A DNA stretch of 64,000 nucleotides from Bacillota bacterium (GCA_023433405.1 JAEZCT010000050.1:80578-144577); one strand, 5' to 3'; numbered from the stretch's first letter, positions 1 to 8,404 are shown. Numbers and translations: made by a program. Notes: generated by a model not told the origin, from the letters alone.

Positions 1-58
1 GGGCGGTTAACGCGGCGGCCGCGACGACCGCAAGAGCGCAGATGGTTCTTCGGCGCAA
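1..58 (-). CDS. Exported protein, 5' end only (runs off left edge)
   Basis: Reading leftward from a TTG at 58-56, the frame gives three arginines followed by a hydrophobic Ala/Val/Leu stretch, which looks like the n- and h-regions of a Sec signal peptide, and runs open to base 1. An AAGGAG Shine-Dalgarno lies 9 bases before the TTG. The in-frame ATG at 67 directly abuts that SD, so TTG is preferred. A sigma-A-type promoter and a structured leader precede it. The mature protein is outside the window, so its function cannot be named. Confidence 0.55.
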   Translation of the reverse strand, partial: MRRRTICALAVVAAAALTA

Positions 59-67
59 GTAAAACAT

Positions 68-222
68 CTCCTTTGAGTAAATTAGCAAGACAAAAATAAA
101 TAGTCAAGTAATACGCAAAGCCGGATAGCCAACCGGTGTGCGCGGCTGTGATGAAAACCAGAGAAACCGGTTTGCGGATAACCATAAAGAAGTCTTTCCT
201 TTATAATTATGGTATCTCTGTA
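68..222 (-). other. Long structured 5' leader of the left-edge gene
   Basis: About 155 bases separate the predicted transcription start from the start codon. Bases 115-124 pair with 167-175 (GCAAAGCCGG against CCGGTTTGC, one bulge), and an ACCATAA/TTATGGT pair lies at 181-187 and 207-213. No intrinsic terminator is visible. It does not match a riboswitch class that I can name. Confidence 0.35.
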
Positions 223-228
223 GGAAAC

Positions 229-257
229 ATTATACCACACGGGTTGTGAAAATTCAA
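229..257 (-). promoter_or_regulatory. Sigma-A-type promoter of the left-edge gene
   Basis: On the minus strand: -35 TTGAAT (257-252), a 17-bp spacer, and -10 TATAAT (234-229). The -35 sits inside the A/T tract that ends the citrate synthase terminator. Confidence 0.7.
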
Positions 258-287
258 ACAAAAGGGCCGCCCCGTGCAGGACAGCCC
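256..287 (-). terminator. Terminator of citrate synthase
   Basis: A minus-strand hairpin at 287-264 (GGGCTGTCC pairing through G-U with GGGGCGGCCC) is followed by a TTTTGTTT tract, about 28 bases after the citrate synthase stop codon. Confidence 0.7.
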
Positions 288-314
288 AAAATAATTATTG
301 TTTCGTCATGGTTC

Positions 315-1700
315 TCAGCGCGCCGACAGCGGAATATACTGCTTATCGCGTTCGATGGCTTTGTACGCCGGACGGATAATGCGCGAACAGGTGGTAATTT
401 CCTCAATTCGGTGGGCGCTCCAGCCGCCCATTCTCGAGACGGCAAACAGAGGGGTGTATAATTCGGGGGGGATTCCAAGCATTTTGTACACAAGCCCGGA
501 GTAGAAGTCCACGTTCGCCGAAATGACCTTGGTATCACCCTTATGTTCATGAAAAACCTCGGGAGATAACCTCTCGATGGCCATCATCAGGTTAAACTCC
601 CGCTCATATTCCGTTCCCTTAGCGAGATGAAGCGCGCTTTCCTTAAGCACCACCGCGCGCGGATCGCTGAGGGTATAGATGGCGTGGCCGATACCGTAGA
701 TAAGCCCGGAGCCGTCTCCGGCCTCCCTTCGCAGGAGCTTGCGCAGAAAATCGGCCACCTCCGCGTCGTTTTCCCAATCCCTTACGCCGGCCTTTATGGC
801 ATCCATCATCTGCATAACCTTTGCGTTCGCGCCGCCGTGACGGGGGCCCTTGAGGGAGCCGATGGCGCCCGAGATGGCGGAATAGGAGTCGGTGCCGGAG
901 GAGGTAAGCACACGGCAGGCAAAGGAGGAGTTATTGCCGCCGCCGTGCTCCGCGTGCAGAATCATAATAAGGTCAAGCAGCTTTGCCTCCTCATCGGTAA
1001 ACTGCCGGTTTACCCGGATGGTGGAAAGGATGTTTTCTGCGGTGCTGTGCTCCGGCAGGCTGGGGTGCAGCACCATGCTCTCATGGTCAAAGGCACGGCG
1101 CTTCACCTGATAAGCGTTAACCATAATGGAGGGCAGCTTCGCTATCAGCTCCACGCACTGGCGCATGACGTTTTCAAGGCAGGTATCGTCCGCGCGGTCG
1201 TCGTAGGAATAAAGGGCAAGCACCGAGCGGGAAAGCATGTTCATAATGTCCGACGACGGGGATTTAAAAATTACGTCGTCTACGAAGTTTGCGGGCATTT
1301 CGCGGAACAGCTTAAGCGTCTGATGAAAATACTCCAGCTGCTTTTGGGTGGGCAGGCTGCCGAACAGCAAAAGCCATACGGCCTCTTCGTAGCCAAAACG
1401 GTTCTCGCTGCGGCAGCCGCTGATGAGGTCGCGCACGTTAATGCCGCGGTAGATCAGCTCTCCCTCGCAGGGTACACGCTCTCCCTCACTGATGACGTAG
1501 CCGTGTACATTACAGATATGTGTAATACCTGCGACAACGCCCGTGCCATCCTGGTTGCGAAGTCCGCGCTTGACGTTGAATTTGTCGTACAGCGCAGGAT
1601 CGATCTTGTTATACTTTGCATACTCCTCGCATAATAATTGAATGGCCTTCCTTTGCTCCTCCGAATTTTGAGGCCGAGCCTCGGCTTCAAAAGACATCAT
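315..1700 (-). CDS. gltA: Citrate synthase
   Basis: Condenses acetyl-CoA and oxaloacetate to citrate in the cytosol, feeding glutamate synthesis in fermentative clostridia. The 461-residue product carries the family's active-site blocks: the LHAEHGGG histidine region, GIGHAIYT with the second histidine, and the VDFYSG aspartate region near the C-terminus, followed by GGWSAHRIEE. Length suits the large clostridial type II-like form with an N-terminal extension. The ATG at 1700 follows a GGGGG-containing SD about 7 bases upstream. No aconitase or isocitrate dehydrogenase lies beside it. It is transcribed alone, with a terminator directly downstream and a palindrome upstream that may be an operator. 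Confidence 0.95.
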   Translation of the reverse strand: MMSFEAEARPQNSEEQRKAIQLLCEEYAKYNKIDPALYDKFNVKRGLRNQDGTGVVAGITHICNVHGYVISEGERVPCEGELIYRGINVRDLISGCRSENRFGYEEAVWLLLFGSLPTQKQLEYFHQTLKLFREMPANFVDDVIFKSPSSDIMNMLSRSVLALYSYDDRADDTCLENVMRQCVELIAKLPSIMVNAYQVKRRAFDHESMVLHPSLPEHSTAENILSTIRVNRQFTDEEAKLLDLIMILHAEHGGGNNSSFACRVLTSSGTDSYSAISGAIGSLKGPRHGGANAKVMQMMDAIKAGVRDWENDAEVADFLRKLLRREAGDGSGLIYGIGHAIYTLSDPRAVVLKESALHLAKGTEYEREFNLMMAIERLSPEVFHEHKGDTKVISANVDFYSGLVYKMLGIPPELYTPLFAVSRMGGWSAHRIEEITTCSRIIRPAYKAIERDKQYIPLSAR

Positions 1701-1730
1701 AACGGCACCCCCTGTTTCCTTCTTATATTA

Positions 1731-1751
1731 CATGCAAACCAATTTTGCATG
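1731..1751. promoter_or_regulatory. Palindrome, candidate operator of citrate synthase
   Basis: CATGCAAA (1731-1738) and TTTGCATG (1744-1751) form a perfect 8-bp inverted repeat around 5 bases. It lies directly upstream of a minus-strand TAATAT -10-like box (1730-1725), where the -35 spacer would be. The -35 is poor, which suits a regulated promoter. Confidence 0.45.
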
Positions 1752-2055
1752 ATTAACGATAAAAACTTGCACAATGTAAAGGCTAAGTCCGGCGGCATGG
1801 TCCACGCGGACAAACCGGCACAATCGCACAGCACGAAAAGCGCTTAATGCGCGGAACTCTCCAATATTTATTCTACTCTATTGTGAAATCGTTGTCAACA
1901 CCGGTCAATCGCTTTTTGCATGATTTCAAACGCCATCCGTCATTTGCGAGGCAGAATGGATGGGTCAGGCATAGTTGTCGCACCGCGGCGGGGGTTTAAT
2001 AAAATACAGCTCAGACGTATTTATATAAGCAATTAGGATGAAAAAGGAAAGTGAA

Positions 2056-2085
2056 TTGACGCGTGTTAAGTATATAGTGTATAGT
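2056..2085 (+). promoter_or_regulatory. Promoter upstream of spoIID
   Basis: TTGACG (2056-2061), 18-bp spacer, TATAGT (2080-2085). It is followed by about 160 bases of leader that contain a terminator-like hairpin. It looks like a vegetative sigma-A site rather than a sigma-E site. Confidence 0.5.
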
Positions 2086-2152
2086 TTATAAAAATTAGTT
2101 AAAGTACAGTTAATTCGGATAATTCGCATAACAGATTACTATTCGTGTGGTG

Positions 2153-2208
2153 AAAAATCAGAGATAGAACCTTTCGCTTATGGTTTCTATTTCGTGATTT
2201 TTTATTTT
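2153..2208 (+). terminator. Terminator-like hairpin in the spoIID leader
   Basis: AAAAATCA (2153-2160) pairs with TGATTTTT (2195-2202), and ATAGAACC (2164-2171) pairs with GGTTTCTAT with one bulge. A T-rich tract follows. It lies between the promoter at 2056 and spoIID, so it could act as an attenuator or end a short RNA. Confidence 0.5.
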
Positions 2209-2246
2209 TCAAACAAGGCCTTGCGCCGGAAAGGGTGGAAGACACC

Positions 2247-3413
2247 ATGAAAGAGAGCCTGCTGCTTGCGGTACTGCTGCTGGCCGCGCTGCTGCTGATT
2301 CCGCTGGTTGTATTGGGAGGCGATAACGGTTCGATTGCAAACCCCTTCGATTCCGCAAAAGGCCTTTTAAACAGCGATAAAACAAACAGCGGTGCTGCAA
2401 ATGAATCGGACAGCCCTACAAAACAGGGAGACACCCCCGCCGACCTTGACCCTAACGCCGACGCAAAGGCTGCGCTGGACGCGCTGTTAGCCCAGCAGGG
2501 GGGAGGTGGCAGCCAAAGTGGCACTGCGGAGCAAAGCGGGGTGGTGGACGGCTTTAAGATCCTTGACAAGACCACGGGAGAGGTGGCAAGCGTTTCTGCG
2601 CGGGATTATGTTATCGGCGCGGTGGCAAGCGAGATGCCCGCCTCCTTTAGTGAGGAGGCGCTGAAGGCACAGGCGGTGGCGGCACACACCTATGCGCTGA
2701 GACGCAAGCTCAACGAAGCCAAAGCCGCCGACCCCGCGCTCAAGGGAGCGGATTTTGATGCCGACCCCTCCAAATACAAAGGATATATGACCGAGGAGCT
2801 TGCCAGGGTATGGTTTGGGAATAACTTTGACGTGTATTGGAACCGCATAGTCACGGCGTGCGACGCGGTAATGGATGAGGTGCTGGTATACGACAACCAG
2901 CCGATAGTGGCGGCATACCACTCCATGTCCGCAGGGCTTACCGAGAGTGCCGAGACGGTTTGGAGCCAGGGGGTGCCCTATCTTGTACCGGTGGAAAGCA
3001 CCGGCGACACCCTTGCAAATAACTACGAGGTGCAGACCGATGTCACAGCCGACGAGGTAAAGGGGCTGCTGGCGGGCAAATACCCCGAAATCGAGCTGCC
3101 CTCCAGCAAAGCGGCTTGGTTTGAGATTAAATCCCGCAGCGATTCGGGTACCATTACCCAGCTTGCGGCGGGGGATGTAACCATGACCGGGCAGGAGGCA
3201 AGGGAGCTGTTTACCCTGCGCTCGGCAAACTTTACGGTGGAGTACGCAAACGGCAAATTCACCTTTACCACCCTAGGCTACGGGCATGGGGTGGGGCTTA
3301 GCCAGTATGGCGCGGATTATATGGCGCGTCAGGGCTCCACCTATGACGAAATTCTGCTGCATTACTACTCCGGGGCGTCAATTGTCAGCGTTCACGATTT
3401 AAACCTGGGATAA
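2247..3413 (+). CDS. spoIID: Stage II sporulation protein D, peptidoglycan lytic transglycosylase
   Basis: SpoIID works with SpoIIM and SpoIIP to thin septal peptidoglycan and drive engulfment of the forespore. After an N-terminal membrane anchor (about residues 4-24) and a low-complexity Ser/Gly/Ala linker, the SpoIID/LytB domain begins near residue 100. The VASEMP segment carries the catalytic glutamate (E129), followed by the conserved QAVAAHTYALRR. The C-terminal GYGHGVGLSQYGA block is diagnostic. I chose the ATG at 2247 because the GGAAAGGG SD is about 8 bases upstream. The in-frame GTG at 2235 overlaps that SD. It stands alone, not beside spoIIQ/murA as in Bacillus. Confidence 0.93.
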   Translation: MKESLLLAVLLLAALLLIPLVVLGGDNGSIANPFDSAKGLLNSDKTNSGAANESDSPTKQGDTPADLDPNADAKAALDALLAQQGGGGSQSGTAEQSGVVDGFKILDKTTGEVASVSARDYVIGAVASEMPASFSEEALKAQAVAAHTYALRRKLNEAKAADPALKGADFDADPSKYKGYMTEELARVWFGNNFDVYWNRIVTACDAVMDEVLVYDNQPIVAAYHSMSAGLTESAETVWSQGVPYLVPVESTGDTLANNYEVQTDVTADEVKGLLAGKYPEIELPSSKAAWFEIKSRSDSGTITQLAAGDVTMTGQEARELFTLRSANFTVEYANGKFTFTTLGYGHGVGLSQYGADYMARQGSTYDEILLHYYSGASIVSVHDLNLG

Positions 3414-3431
3414 AACGTTGGGCTAGCAAAG

Positions 3432-3470
3432 TAAAGCCGCTCTCTGCATTATTGCAAGAGAGCGGCTTTA
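3432..3470 (+). terminator. Hairpin after spoIID
   Basis: A 13-bp perfect stem, TAAAGCCGCTCTC (3432-3444) with GAGAGCGGCTTTA (3458-3470). It lies between convergent genes. The T-tracts are short, so it may act weakly in both directions. Confidence 0.6.
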
Positions 3471-3495
3471 AAGAGTCGTATTATATATTGTGCGC

Positions 3496-3705
3496 TCAGG
3501 GGACTAGCACCAGCAGCACAATAAAGCCTCCAATACCCACCACTGTAAAGAATACGCCGCTAATGCGAGTGATCTTCAGGTAAAAATCCGACGGCTCGCT
3601 GGAGGAATTACTCTTCCAGGACTCCGTAAGCTCCCACCAAAGGTTAGGTGCAAGCAGCTCAAGCAAACCGATAAGCGCAACAAAGAGCGATAGCAACAAA
3701 TGCAT
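3496..3705 (-). CDS. Small two-helix membrane protein, DUF6199-like
   Basis: A 69-residue protein with two hydrophobic segments (about residues 1-20 and 48-69) around a short polar loop containing WWELTESWKS and EPSDFY, which I associate with the DUF6199 family of small clostridial membrane proteins. Function unknown. The ATG at 3705 has a GGAAAGGA SD about 12 bases upstream, which is rather distant. A longer in-frame extension to 3771 adds a charged, non-hydrophobic leader and is less likely. It follows tatD by under 100 bases and may be the tail of the metG-tatD transcript. Confidence 0.6.
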   Translation of the reverse strand: MHLLLSLFVALIGLLELLAPNLWWELTESWKSNSSSEPSDFYLKITRISGVFFTVVGIGGFIVLLVLVP

Positions 3706-3783
3706 AACAGGCTGTCGTCCTTTCCTTTCAGCGTTCAGCTGTGCTGTGTCGCACCATAAATGGCGCAACATACTGGGTGGCCG

Positions 3784-4590
3784 CTATATAGCCTTGTGCT
3801 CAAGAGTAATACCGAATAAGCGGCAGGTGTTCTCGGTGGCAATGTTCACAAGCTCCTGCGGGGCGATGCCCTTTATCTCGGCAATACGCTTTGCGGTCTC
3901 GGCAATCATGCGGCTGTCGCTGCGCTTGCCCCGGTGGGGCACCGGCGCCATATAGGGGCAGTCGGTCTCCAGCAAGATTCGCTCCAGCGGGGTGGCGGCA
4001 ACGGCCTCTACTACGCGCTTTGCGCCGGGAAAGGTAACAAGCCCCGTAAAGCCGAGATACAGCCCGAAGGAAAGCAGCTCCTTGGCAACCTCCGCGCTGC
4101 CGGAAAAACAATGCATCACACCCTTGGGGCGGTACTTTTTTAACCGGGCCAGCATGTCGGCGGTGGAGTCGCGGTTATGGATGATTACCGGCAGGTTGAG
4201 CTGACGGGCAAGACTAAGCTGGGCGGAAAACGCGCCAAGCTGAATATCGTGGTTGGGTTGTTCGTAATGGTAGTCAAGCCCAATTTCGCCGATAGCGACC
4301 ACCCGCTCATGCTTCACAAGCTCCGAGAGGGCATGGAGTGCGTTTGGAGTGTACTCGGCCGCCGCTTCGGGATGAATACCCACCGCGGCATAAACAAAGT
4401 CGTAAGCCCGTGCCAGTAGAACTGATTCCTGAGCGGAGCTCATGGTACATGCCGCGTTAAGCACGGCGCGAACACCGCCCTCCCGCAGGGAGGGGAGCAG
4501 GGTATGCCGGTCCTCGGCAAACCGTTCATCGTCATAATGTGCATGGGAATCAAAGATATTCACAATATCAATCTCAGTGTTGTTTTCCAT
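3784..4590 (-). CDS. tatD: TatD-family metal-dependent DNase
   Basis: TatD proteins are TIM-barrel metallohydrolases with 3'-5' exonuclease or DNA-repair activity. The metal ligands are visible in order: FDSHAHYDD (HxH) near residue 15, IGEIGLDYH (Glu), IHNRDS, HCFSGS and the terminal LLETDCPYMAP aspartate. The 268-residue length is normal. The ATG at 4590 has AAAGGAG 5-6 bases upstream; the ATGs at 4608 and 4605 precede that SD. It sits directly downstream of metG, the usual metG-tatD pairing in Firmicutes. Confidence 0.93.
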   Translation of the reverse strand: MENNTEIDIVNIFDSHAHYDDERFAEDRHTLLPSLREGGVRAVLNAACTMSSAQESVLLARAYDFVYAAVGIHPEAAAEYTPNALHALSELVKHERVVAIGEIGLDYHYEQPNHDIQLGAFSAQLSLARQLNLPVIIHNRDSTADMLARLKKYRPKGVMHCFSGSAEVAKELLSFGLYLGFTGLVTFPGAKRVVEAVAATPLERILLETDCPYMAPVPHRGKRSDSRMIAETAKRIAEIKGIAPQELVNIATENTCRLFGITLEHKAI

Positions 4591-4679
4591 CGCCACTCCT
4601 TTCATCACGGCCGCAAACTGAACTGATTACGCCAAAAACGTAACCTGGTTATTACAGTAAGGCAAAAGTGTACAGGTAA

Positions 4680-6632
4680 CTACCGAACCTTGGAGCCGTT
4701 TGGCACCGAGGCATCCACAAAGATGACGGCTGCGCGTCCGTCCGTATCTGCCGCCAGTATCATGCCGTTTGATTCCACACCACGGAGCTTGGCGGGTTTT
4801 AAGTTTGCCACCACGATAATTTTTTTGCCAATCAGGTCGGCGGGCGCATACCATTGCGCAATGCCCGAAACCACCTGCCGGCTGCCGTGCCCGTCGTCCA
4901 GCGTCAGTTTTAAAAGCTTGTCGCTTTTTTCTACGGGGGTGCATTCCTTTACCTCGGCGGTACAAAGGCTGACCTTCATAAAGTCTTCCATGGTGATAAT
5001 GCCCGTTACGGTTTCATGGGCGGGGCTTTCCTTTTTCGGCTCGGGTGCCGTCTCCTTGGGGGCTGTGACGGTAAGCTCGGCCTCAATTTCCGCCAGCTTC
5101 TTCTCCTCGTCAATGCGGGCAAACAAGGGCGTGGCGGTGCCTACCGCAAATTTCCCGGTGGAGCCAAAGACCTTTATGGATGCCCAATCGCAGGAGGGCT
5201 CACCCAGCTGTGTGAGGATAGCCTTGCCCGTATCGGGCAAAAGGGGAGAGAGCAGGACGGCAATCAGGCGGATGGTTTCCGCGAGAAAGTATAAAACGTC
5301 GTTAAGACGCTCTTTTTTCTCCTCATCCTTGGCAAGGGCCCAGGGCATGGTTTCGTCAATATACTTGTTGCTGCGCCGTGCGGTCTCCATGACCGCGTCC
5401 AATGCGTCGGCGGTTTTAAAGGCGCTCATGAGCGTTTCGTACTTTTGCGCGGCGGCGGCGGCGACCTCGCTCAACTCACGGTCAAGCGCCGCGGGAGGGC
5501 TTACGGGCCTTGTTACGGTTCCGCCAAAGTAACGGGAGATCATTGCCACGGTGCGGTTTACAAGGTTGCCTAGGGTGTTGGCAAGGTCTGCGTTTAAGCG
5601 GGTGATGATATTCTGGTAGGTGATGGTGCCGTCCTGCGCGTAGGGCATTTCGCTTAACAGGTAGTAGCGGATGCCGTCCACCCCGAAATGCCGCACCAAG
5701 TCGTCGGCATACATCACATTGCCCTTGGATTTGCTCATTTTATCCGTGCCGGATAGGAGCCAGGGGTGTCCAAACACCTGCTTTGGCAGCGGCTCACCCA
5801 GCGCCATCAGGATAATGGGCCAGTAGATGGTGTGAAAGCGCAGGATATCCTTGCCGATGACATGCACGTCGCAGGGCCAGTATTTTTTATACAGCCCGCC
5901 GCTGCCGTCCACATCAAAATCCAGCGCGGTGATATAGTTTGAAAGCGCGTCAATCCACACATAGATAACATGCCGCTCGTCAAAGGTTACCGGAATGCCC
6001 CATTGAAAGGAGGTGCGGGATACGCAAAGATCCTGCAGCCCGGGCTTTAGGAAATTGTTAATCATCTCCCGCTTGCGAGACTCGGGGCAGATGAAGTCGG
6101 GGTTTTCTTCAATATGCTTCATCAGCCTGTCCTGATAATTGCTCATCTTAAAGAAATAGGCTTCCTCCCGGGTAAGCTTTACAGGTCCGCCGCAGTCGGG
6201 GCAGCTGCCATTTGTGAGCTGAGTGTCGGTAAAAAATGATTCGCAGGCCACACAGTAGTTGCCCTCATAGGAGCTTTTATAAATATCACCCTGATCGTAT
6301 AGCTTTTTAAATATCTTCTGCACGCTTTTTACATGCTTATCATCCGTTGTGCGGATAAACTGGTCGTAAGAGGTGTTCATAAGGTCCCAAATGGCCCTGA
6401 CATCGCCCGCGATCTTATCCACATACTCCTTGGGGGTCATGCGGCTTTCGTTTGCGTTGCCCTCAATCTTTTGCCCATGCTCGTCGGTTCCCGTGAGAAA
6501 ATACACATCATACCCAAGCATTCGCTTAAACCGAACAATCGCGTCCGAAAGCACGATTTCATAGGTGTTGCCAATATGCGGTTTTCGCGAGGTATAAGCG
6601 ATAGCAGTGGTCAGATAGAATTTCTCAGCCAT
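4680..6632 (-). CDS. metG: Methionyl-tRNA synthetase
   Basis: Charges initiator and elongator tRNA-Met. The Rossmann catalytic domain has the HIGN signature (KPHIGNTYEIVLSDA) near residue 15 and KMSKSKGN near residue 300. Between them a zinc knuckle shows CxxC...CxxC (CVACES and CPDC). The C-terminal 100 residues form an EMAP/Trbp111-type tRNA-binding domain (VVSGIAQWY, KLRGVESNGM), so this is the dimeric Bacillus-type enzyme of about 650 residues. The start at 6632 has AAGGGAG 6 bases upstream. A 46-codon in-frame extension runs back through the promoter and is rejected. Confidence 0.97.
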   Translation of the reverse strand: MAEKFYLTTAIAYTSRKPHIGNTYEIVLSDAIVRFKRMLGYDVYFLTGTDEHGQKIEGNANESRMTPKEYVDKIAGDVRAIWDLMNTSYDQFIRTTDDKHVKSVQKIFKKLYDQGDIYKSSYEGNYCVACESFFTDTQLTNGSCPDCGGPVKLTREEAYFFKMSNYQDRLMKHIEENPDFICPESRKREMINNFLKPGLQDLCVSRTSFQWGIPVTFDERHVIYVWIDALSNYITALDFDVDGSGGLYKKYWPCDVHVIGKDILRFHTIYWPIILMALGEPLPKQVFGHPWLLSGTDKMSKSKGNVMYADDLVRHFGVDGIRYYLLSEMPYAQDGTITYQNIITRLNADLANTLGNLVNRTVAMISRYFGGTVTRPVSPPAALDRELSEVAAAAAQKYETLMSAFKTADALDAVMETARRSNKYIDETMPWALAKDEEKKERLNDVLYFLAETIRLIAVLLSPLLPDTGKAILTQLGEPSCDWASIKVFGSTGKFAVGTATPLFARIDEEKKLAEIEAELTVTAPKETAPEPKKESPAHETVTGIITMEDFMKVSLCTAEVKECTPVEKSDKLLKLTLDDGHGSRQVVSGIAQWYAPADLIGKKIIVVANLKPAKLRGVESNGMILAADTDGRAAVIFVDASVPNGSKVR

Positions 6633-6677
6633 AAATAACTCCCTTTCGCGTATTAAAGAACCGGTGTCTGAAATCAT

Positions 6678-6707
6678 ATTATACCACTTTTTTTGACGAA
6701 AAAGCAA
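6678..6707 (-). promoter_or_regulatory. metG promoter
   Basis: On the minus strand: TTGCTT (6707-6702), 18-bp spacer, TATAAT (6683-6678). The start codon lies only about 40 bases downstream, so there is no room for a T-box. Confidence 0.6.
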
Positions 6708-7071
6708 AAATAATTTTAAACGGAGTTTCCAGCTCGTTTTTATTCGGGCAGTCTCATCGGTTTTATACACCGGAAAAAGCCCCGCGCAAGCGGTTTTAGT
6801 TTTTAATTCTTATAAAACAAGCCATAGTACTCAATGAGAATAAGGACATCGTTATTAGTTTGGTTCGTCAGCGTCAGTTGTAAACCATTCGCCGCCATGA
6901 AGCACAAAAATATGCAAATCAGCGCGGCGCGGCTGGCATTTTTACTCCGGAATAGGGATGCGTATGGGACTTTGTGGGCGTATCCTGAAAATGGAGATGG
7001 ATTTTACTCATAGAACAAAGCGAGCCGGTTCATACTAAGGGTAGCATTTTTGAGTTGGGAGGCTGCCCTGC
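6708..7071. other. Intergenic region, metG / YetF-like gene
   Basis: About 360 bp between divergent genes. Apart from the metG promoter at its left end I find no gene, terminator or convincing promoter. Confidence 0.5.
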
Positions 7072-7791
7072 GTGGAGCTGTTTACCGATATTGTCGAAAC
7101 CTTTTTTCGAGCCCTTGGTTCAATCGCGTTTTTGTTTTTGCTTACCAAGCTGATGGGGGCAAAGCAAATTTCACAGCTGACGTTTTTTGATTATATTATT
7201 GGCATTTCCATCGGTTCGATTGTGGGCATTTTGGCCATTGACCGCGAGACCCATTTTTCCCACCCGCTTGTAACAATGGCGGTATACGCCGTGGCGGATT
7301 ACCTGATTGGGATCATCACCCGCAAATCCATTCTTGCCCGGCGCTTTTTTAACGGAACCAGCAAAATACTGGTGTACGACGGCAAGATTATTCGGGATAA
7401 TATGAGAAGCACGCACTACGACATAAACGAGCTGCTTGCCGTCTGCCGCACCAAGGGATACTTTAATATTGCCGATATTAAATACGCCATACTGGAAACC
7501 AGCGGCGATATCAGCCTTTTGCCCAAAAGTGACCGCCGACCCATTAACCCCGCCGATATGCAAATTTACCCGGAGCAGGAGGGCTTGGTGGCAAACCTTG
7601 TAATTGACGGAAAAATTATGAGGAAAAACCTCGCGGGCATAGGTCGGGATGAACCGTGGCTCAGGCAAAAGCTTGCCGAGCAGCATTATAAGGAGGTAAG
7701 CGACGTATTGCTGGCCACCTGCGACAACACCGGCGCGGTTTCGGTCTACCACCGTAACGAAGCTCCCCCCACCGGCGGAATATTGGATTAA
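7072..7791 (+). CDS. YetF-type membrane protein (DUF421)
   Basis: A 239-residue protein with three N-terminal hydrophobic segments (about residues 12-90, including GSIVGILAIDRETHFSHPL) and a soluble two-lobed C-terminal part typical of DUF421/YetF proteins. The FDYIIGISIGSI and YDGKIIRDNMR stretches are characteristic. Relatives (YetF, YkjA, YrbG of Bacillus) are common in spore formers, and some are linked to spore-membrane functions; the molecular role is not settled. The GTG start at 7072 has GGGAGG about 8 bases upstream. It appears monocistronic. Confidence 0.85.
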   Translation: MELFTDIVETFFRALGSIAFLFLLTKLMGAKQISQLTFFDYIIGISIGSIVGILAIDRETHFSHPLVTMAVYAVADYLIGIITRKSILARRFFNGTSKILVYDGKIIRDNMRSTHYDINELLAVCRTKGYFNIADIKYAILETSGDISLLPKSDRRPINPADMQIYPEQEGLVANLVIDGKIMRKNLAGIGRDEPWLRQKLAEQHYKEVSDVLLATCDNTGAVSVYHRNEAPPTGGILD

Positions 7792-7853
7792 TAGCAATAG
7801 TATAACCGAAGCCTCTTTATTAAAACGTGAATGGTACAACGCGCCTTTATAGC

Positions 7854-7883
7854 TTGACGCACCTTAAAAAATAGAGATATAAT
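7854..7883 (+). promoter_or_regulatory. Promoter of the YbaK-like gene
   Basis: TTGACG (7854-7859), 18-bp spacer, TATAAT (7878-7883), about 40 bases before the start codon. Confidence 0.75.
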
Positions 7884-7924
7884 AGGCTCATATTCCAATC
7901 ATTGCAGCAAGGGGGAAATGGGAC

Positions 7925-8404
7925 ATGCCGGTAGAAACGGTAAGGGCCTATCTTGACCAGTTTGGAAGGGGCTCGGATATTTTAGAGTTTGAGGTTTCCA
8001 GTGCGACGGTTGCGCTCGCCGCCGAGGCGGTGGGGGTTATTCCGGCACGCATTGCGAAAACCTTGTCGTTTGCCAGGGAGGAGGGGTGCATCCTAGTGGT
8101 CGCGGCAGGAGACGCGCGCATTGACAACGCAAAATTCAAGTCGCAGTTTGGGTTAAAGGCGAAGATGCTGGCGCCCGAGGACGCCCTGCGCCTGACCGGT
8201 CACGCGGTGGGGGGCGTCTGCCCCTTCGCACTGGACAGCACAGCCTGTCAGGTGTATTTGGATGAATCCCTGCGCCGTTTTGAGACGGTATACCCGGCGG
8301 CAGGCAGCGCAAGCTCCGCGATTCGGCTGACGTGTGAGGAGCTTCGGGAGTACTCCCGCGCCGCGGCGTGGGTGGATGTGTGCAAGGACTGGCAGAAAGA
8401 GTGA
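7925..8404 (+). CDS. YbaK/EbsC-family aminoacyl-tRNA deacylase
   Basis: A 159-residue single-domain protein of the YbaK/ProX superfamily, which hydrolyses misacylated tRNA (Cys-tRNA-Pro, Ala-tRNA-Pro and similar). The AKTLSF segment near residue 40 holds the expected catalytic lysine. GVCPFAL near residue 98 and the closing GSASSAIRLT block match the family's substrate-binding loops. The ATG at 7925 follows a purine-rich GGGGGAAATGGG SD. Which amino acid is edited cannot be told from sequence alone. Confidence 0.88.
   Translation: MPVETVRAYLDQFGRGSDILEFEVSSATVALAAEAVGVIPARIAKTLSFAREEGCILVVAAGDARIDNAKFKSQFGLKAKMLAPEDALRLTGHAVGGVCPFALDSTACQVYLDESLRRFETVYPAAGSASSAIRLTCEELREYSRAAAWVDVCKDWQKE

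Larger units (their letters stand above)
1701..2246. other. Intergenic region, citrate synthase / spoIID
   Basis: A 546-bp divergent spacer. It holds the citrate synthase promoter area with an 8-bp-arm palindrome at 1731-1751, an AT-rich middle with nothing recognisable, the rightward promoter at 2056-2085 and a terminator-like hairpin at 2153-2202. I see no credible gene. Confidence 0.6.

Noticed and set aside
113..122. ACGCAAAGCC on the plus strand resembles part of a c-di-GMP-I riboswitch
   Set aside because: The other conserved aptamer parts are not found around it, the flanking genes read the other way, and the segment is explained by pairing with 167-175.
627..1634. 335-codon open frame on the plus strand
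   Set aside because: It is antisense to citrate synthase, has no SD and gives no recognisable protein; a by-product of GC-rich codon use.
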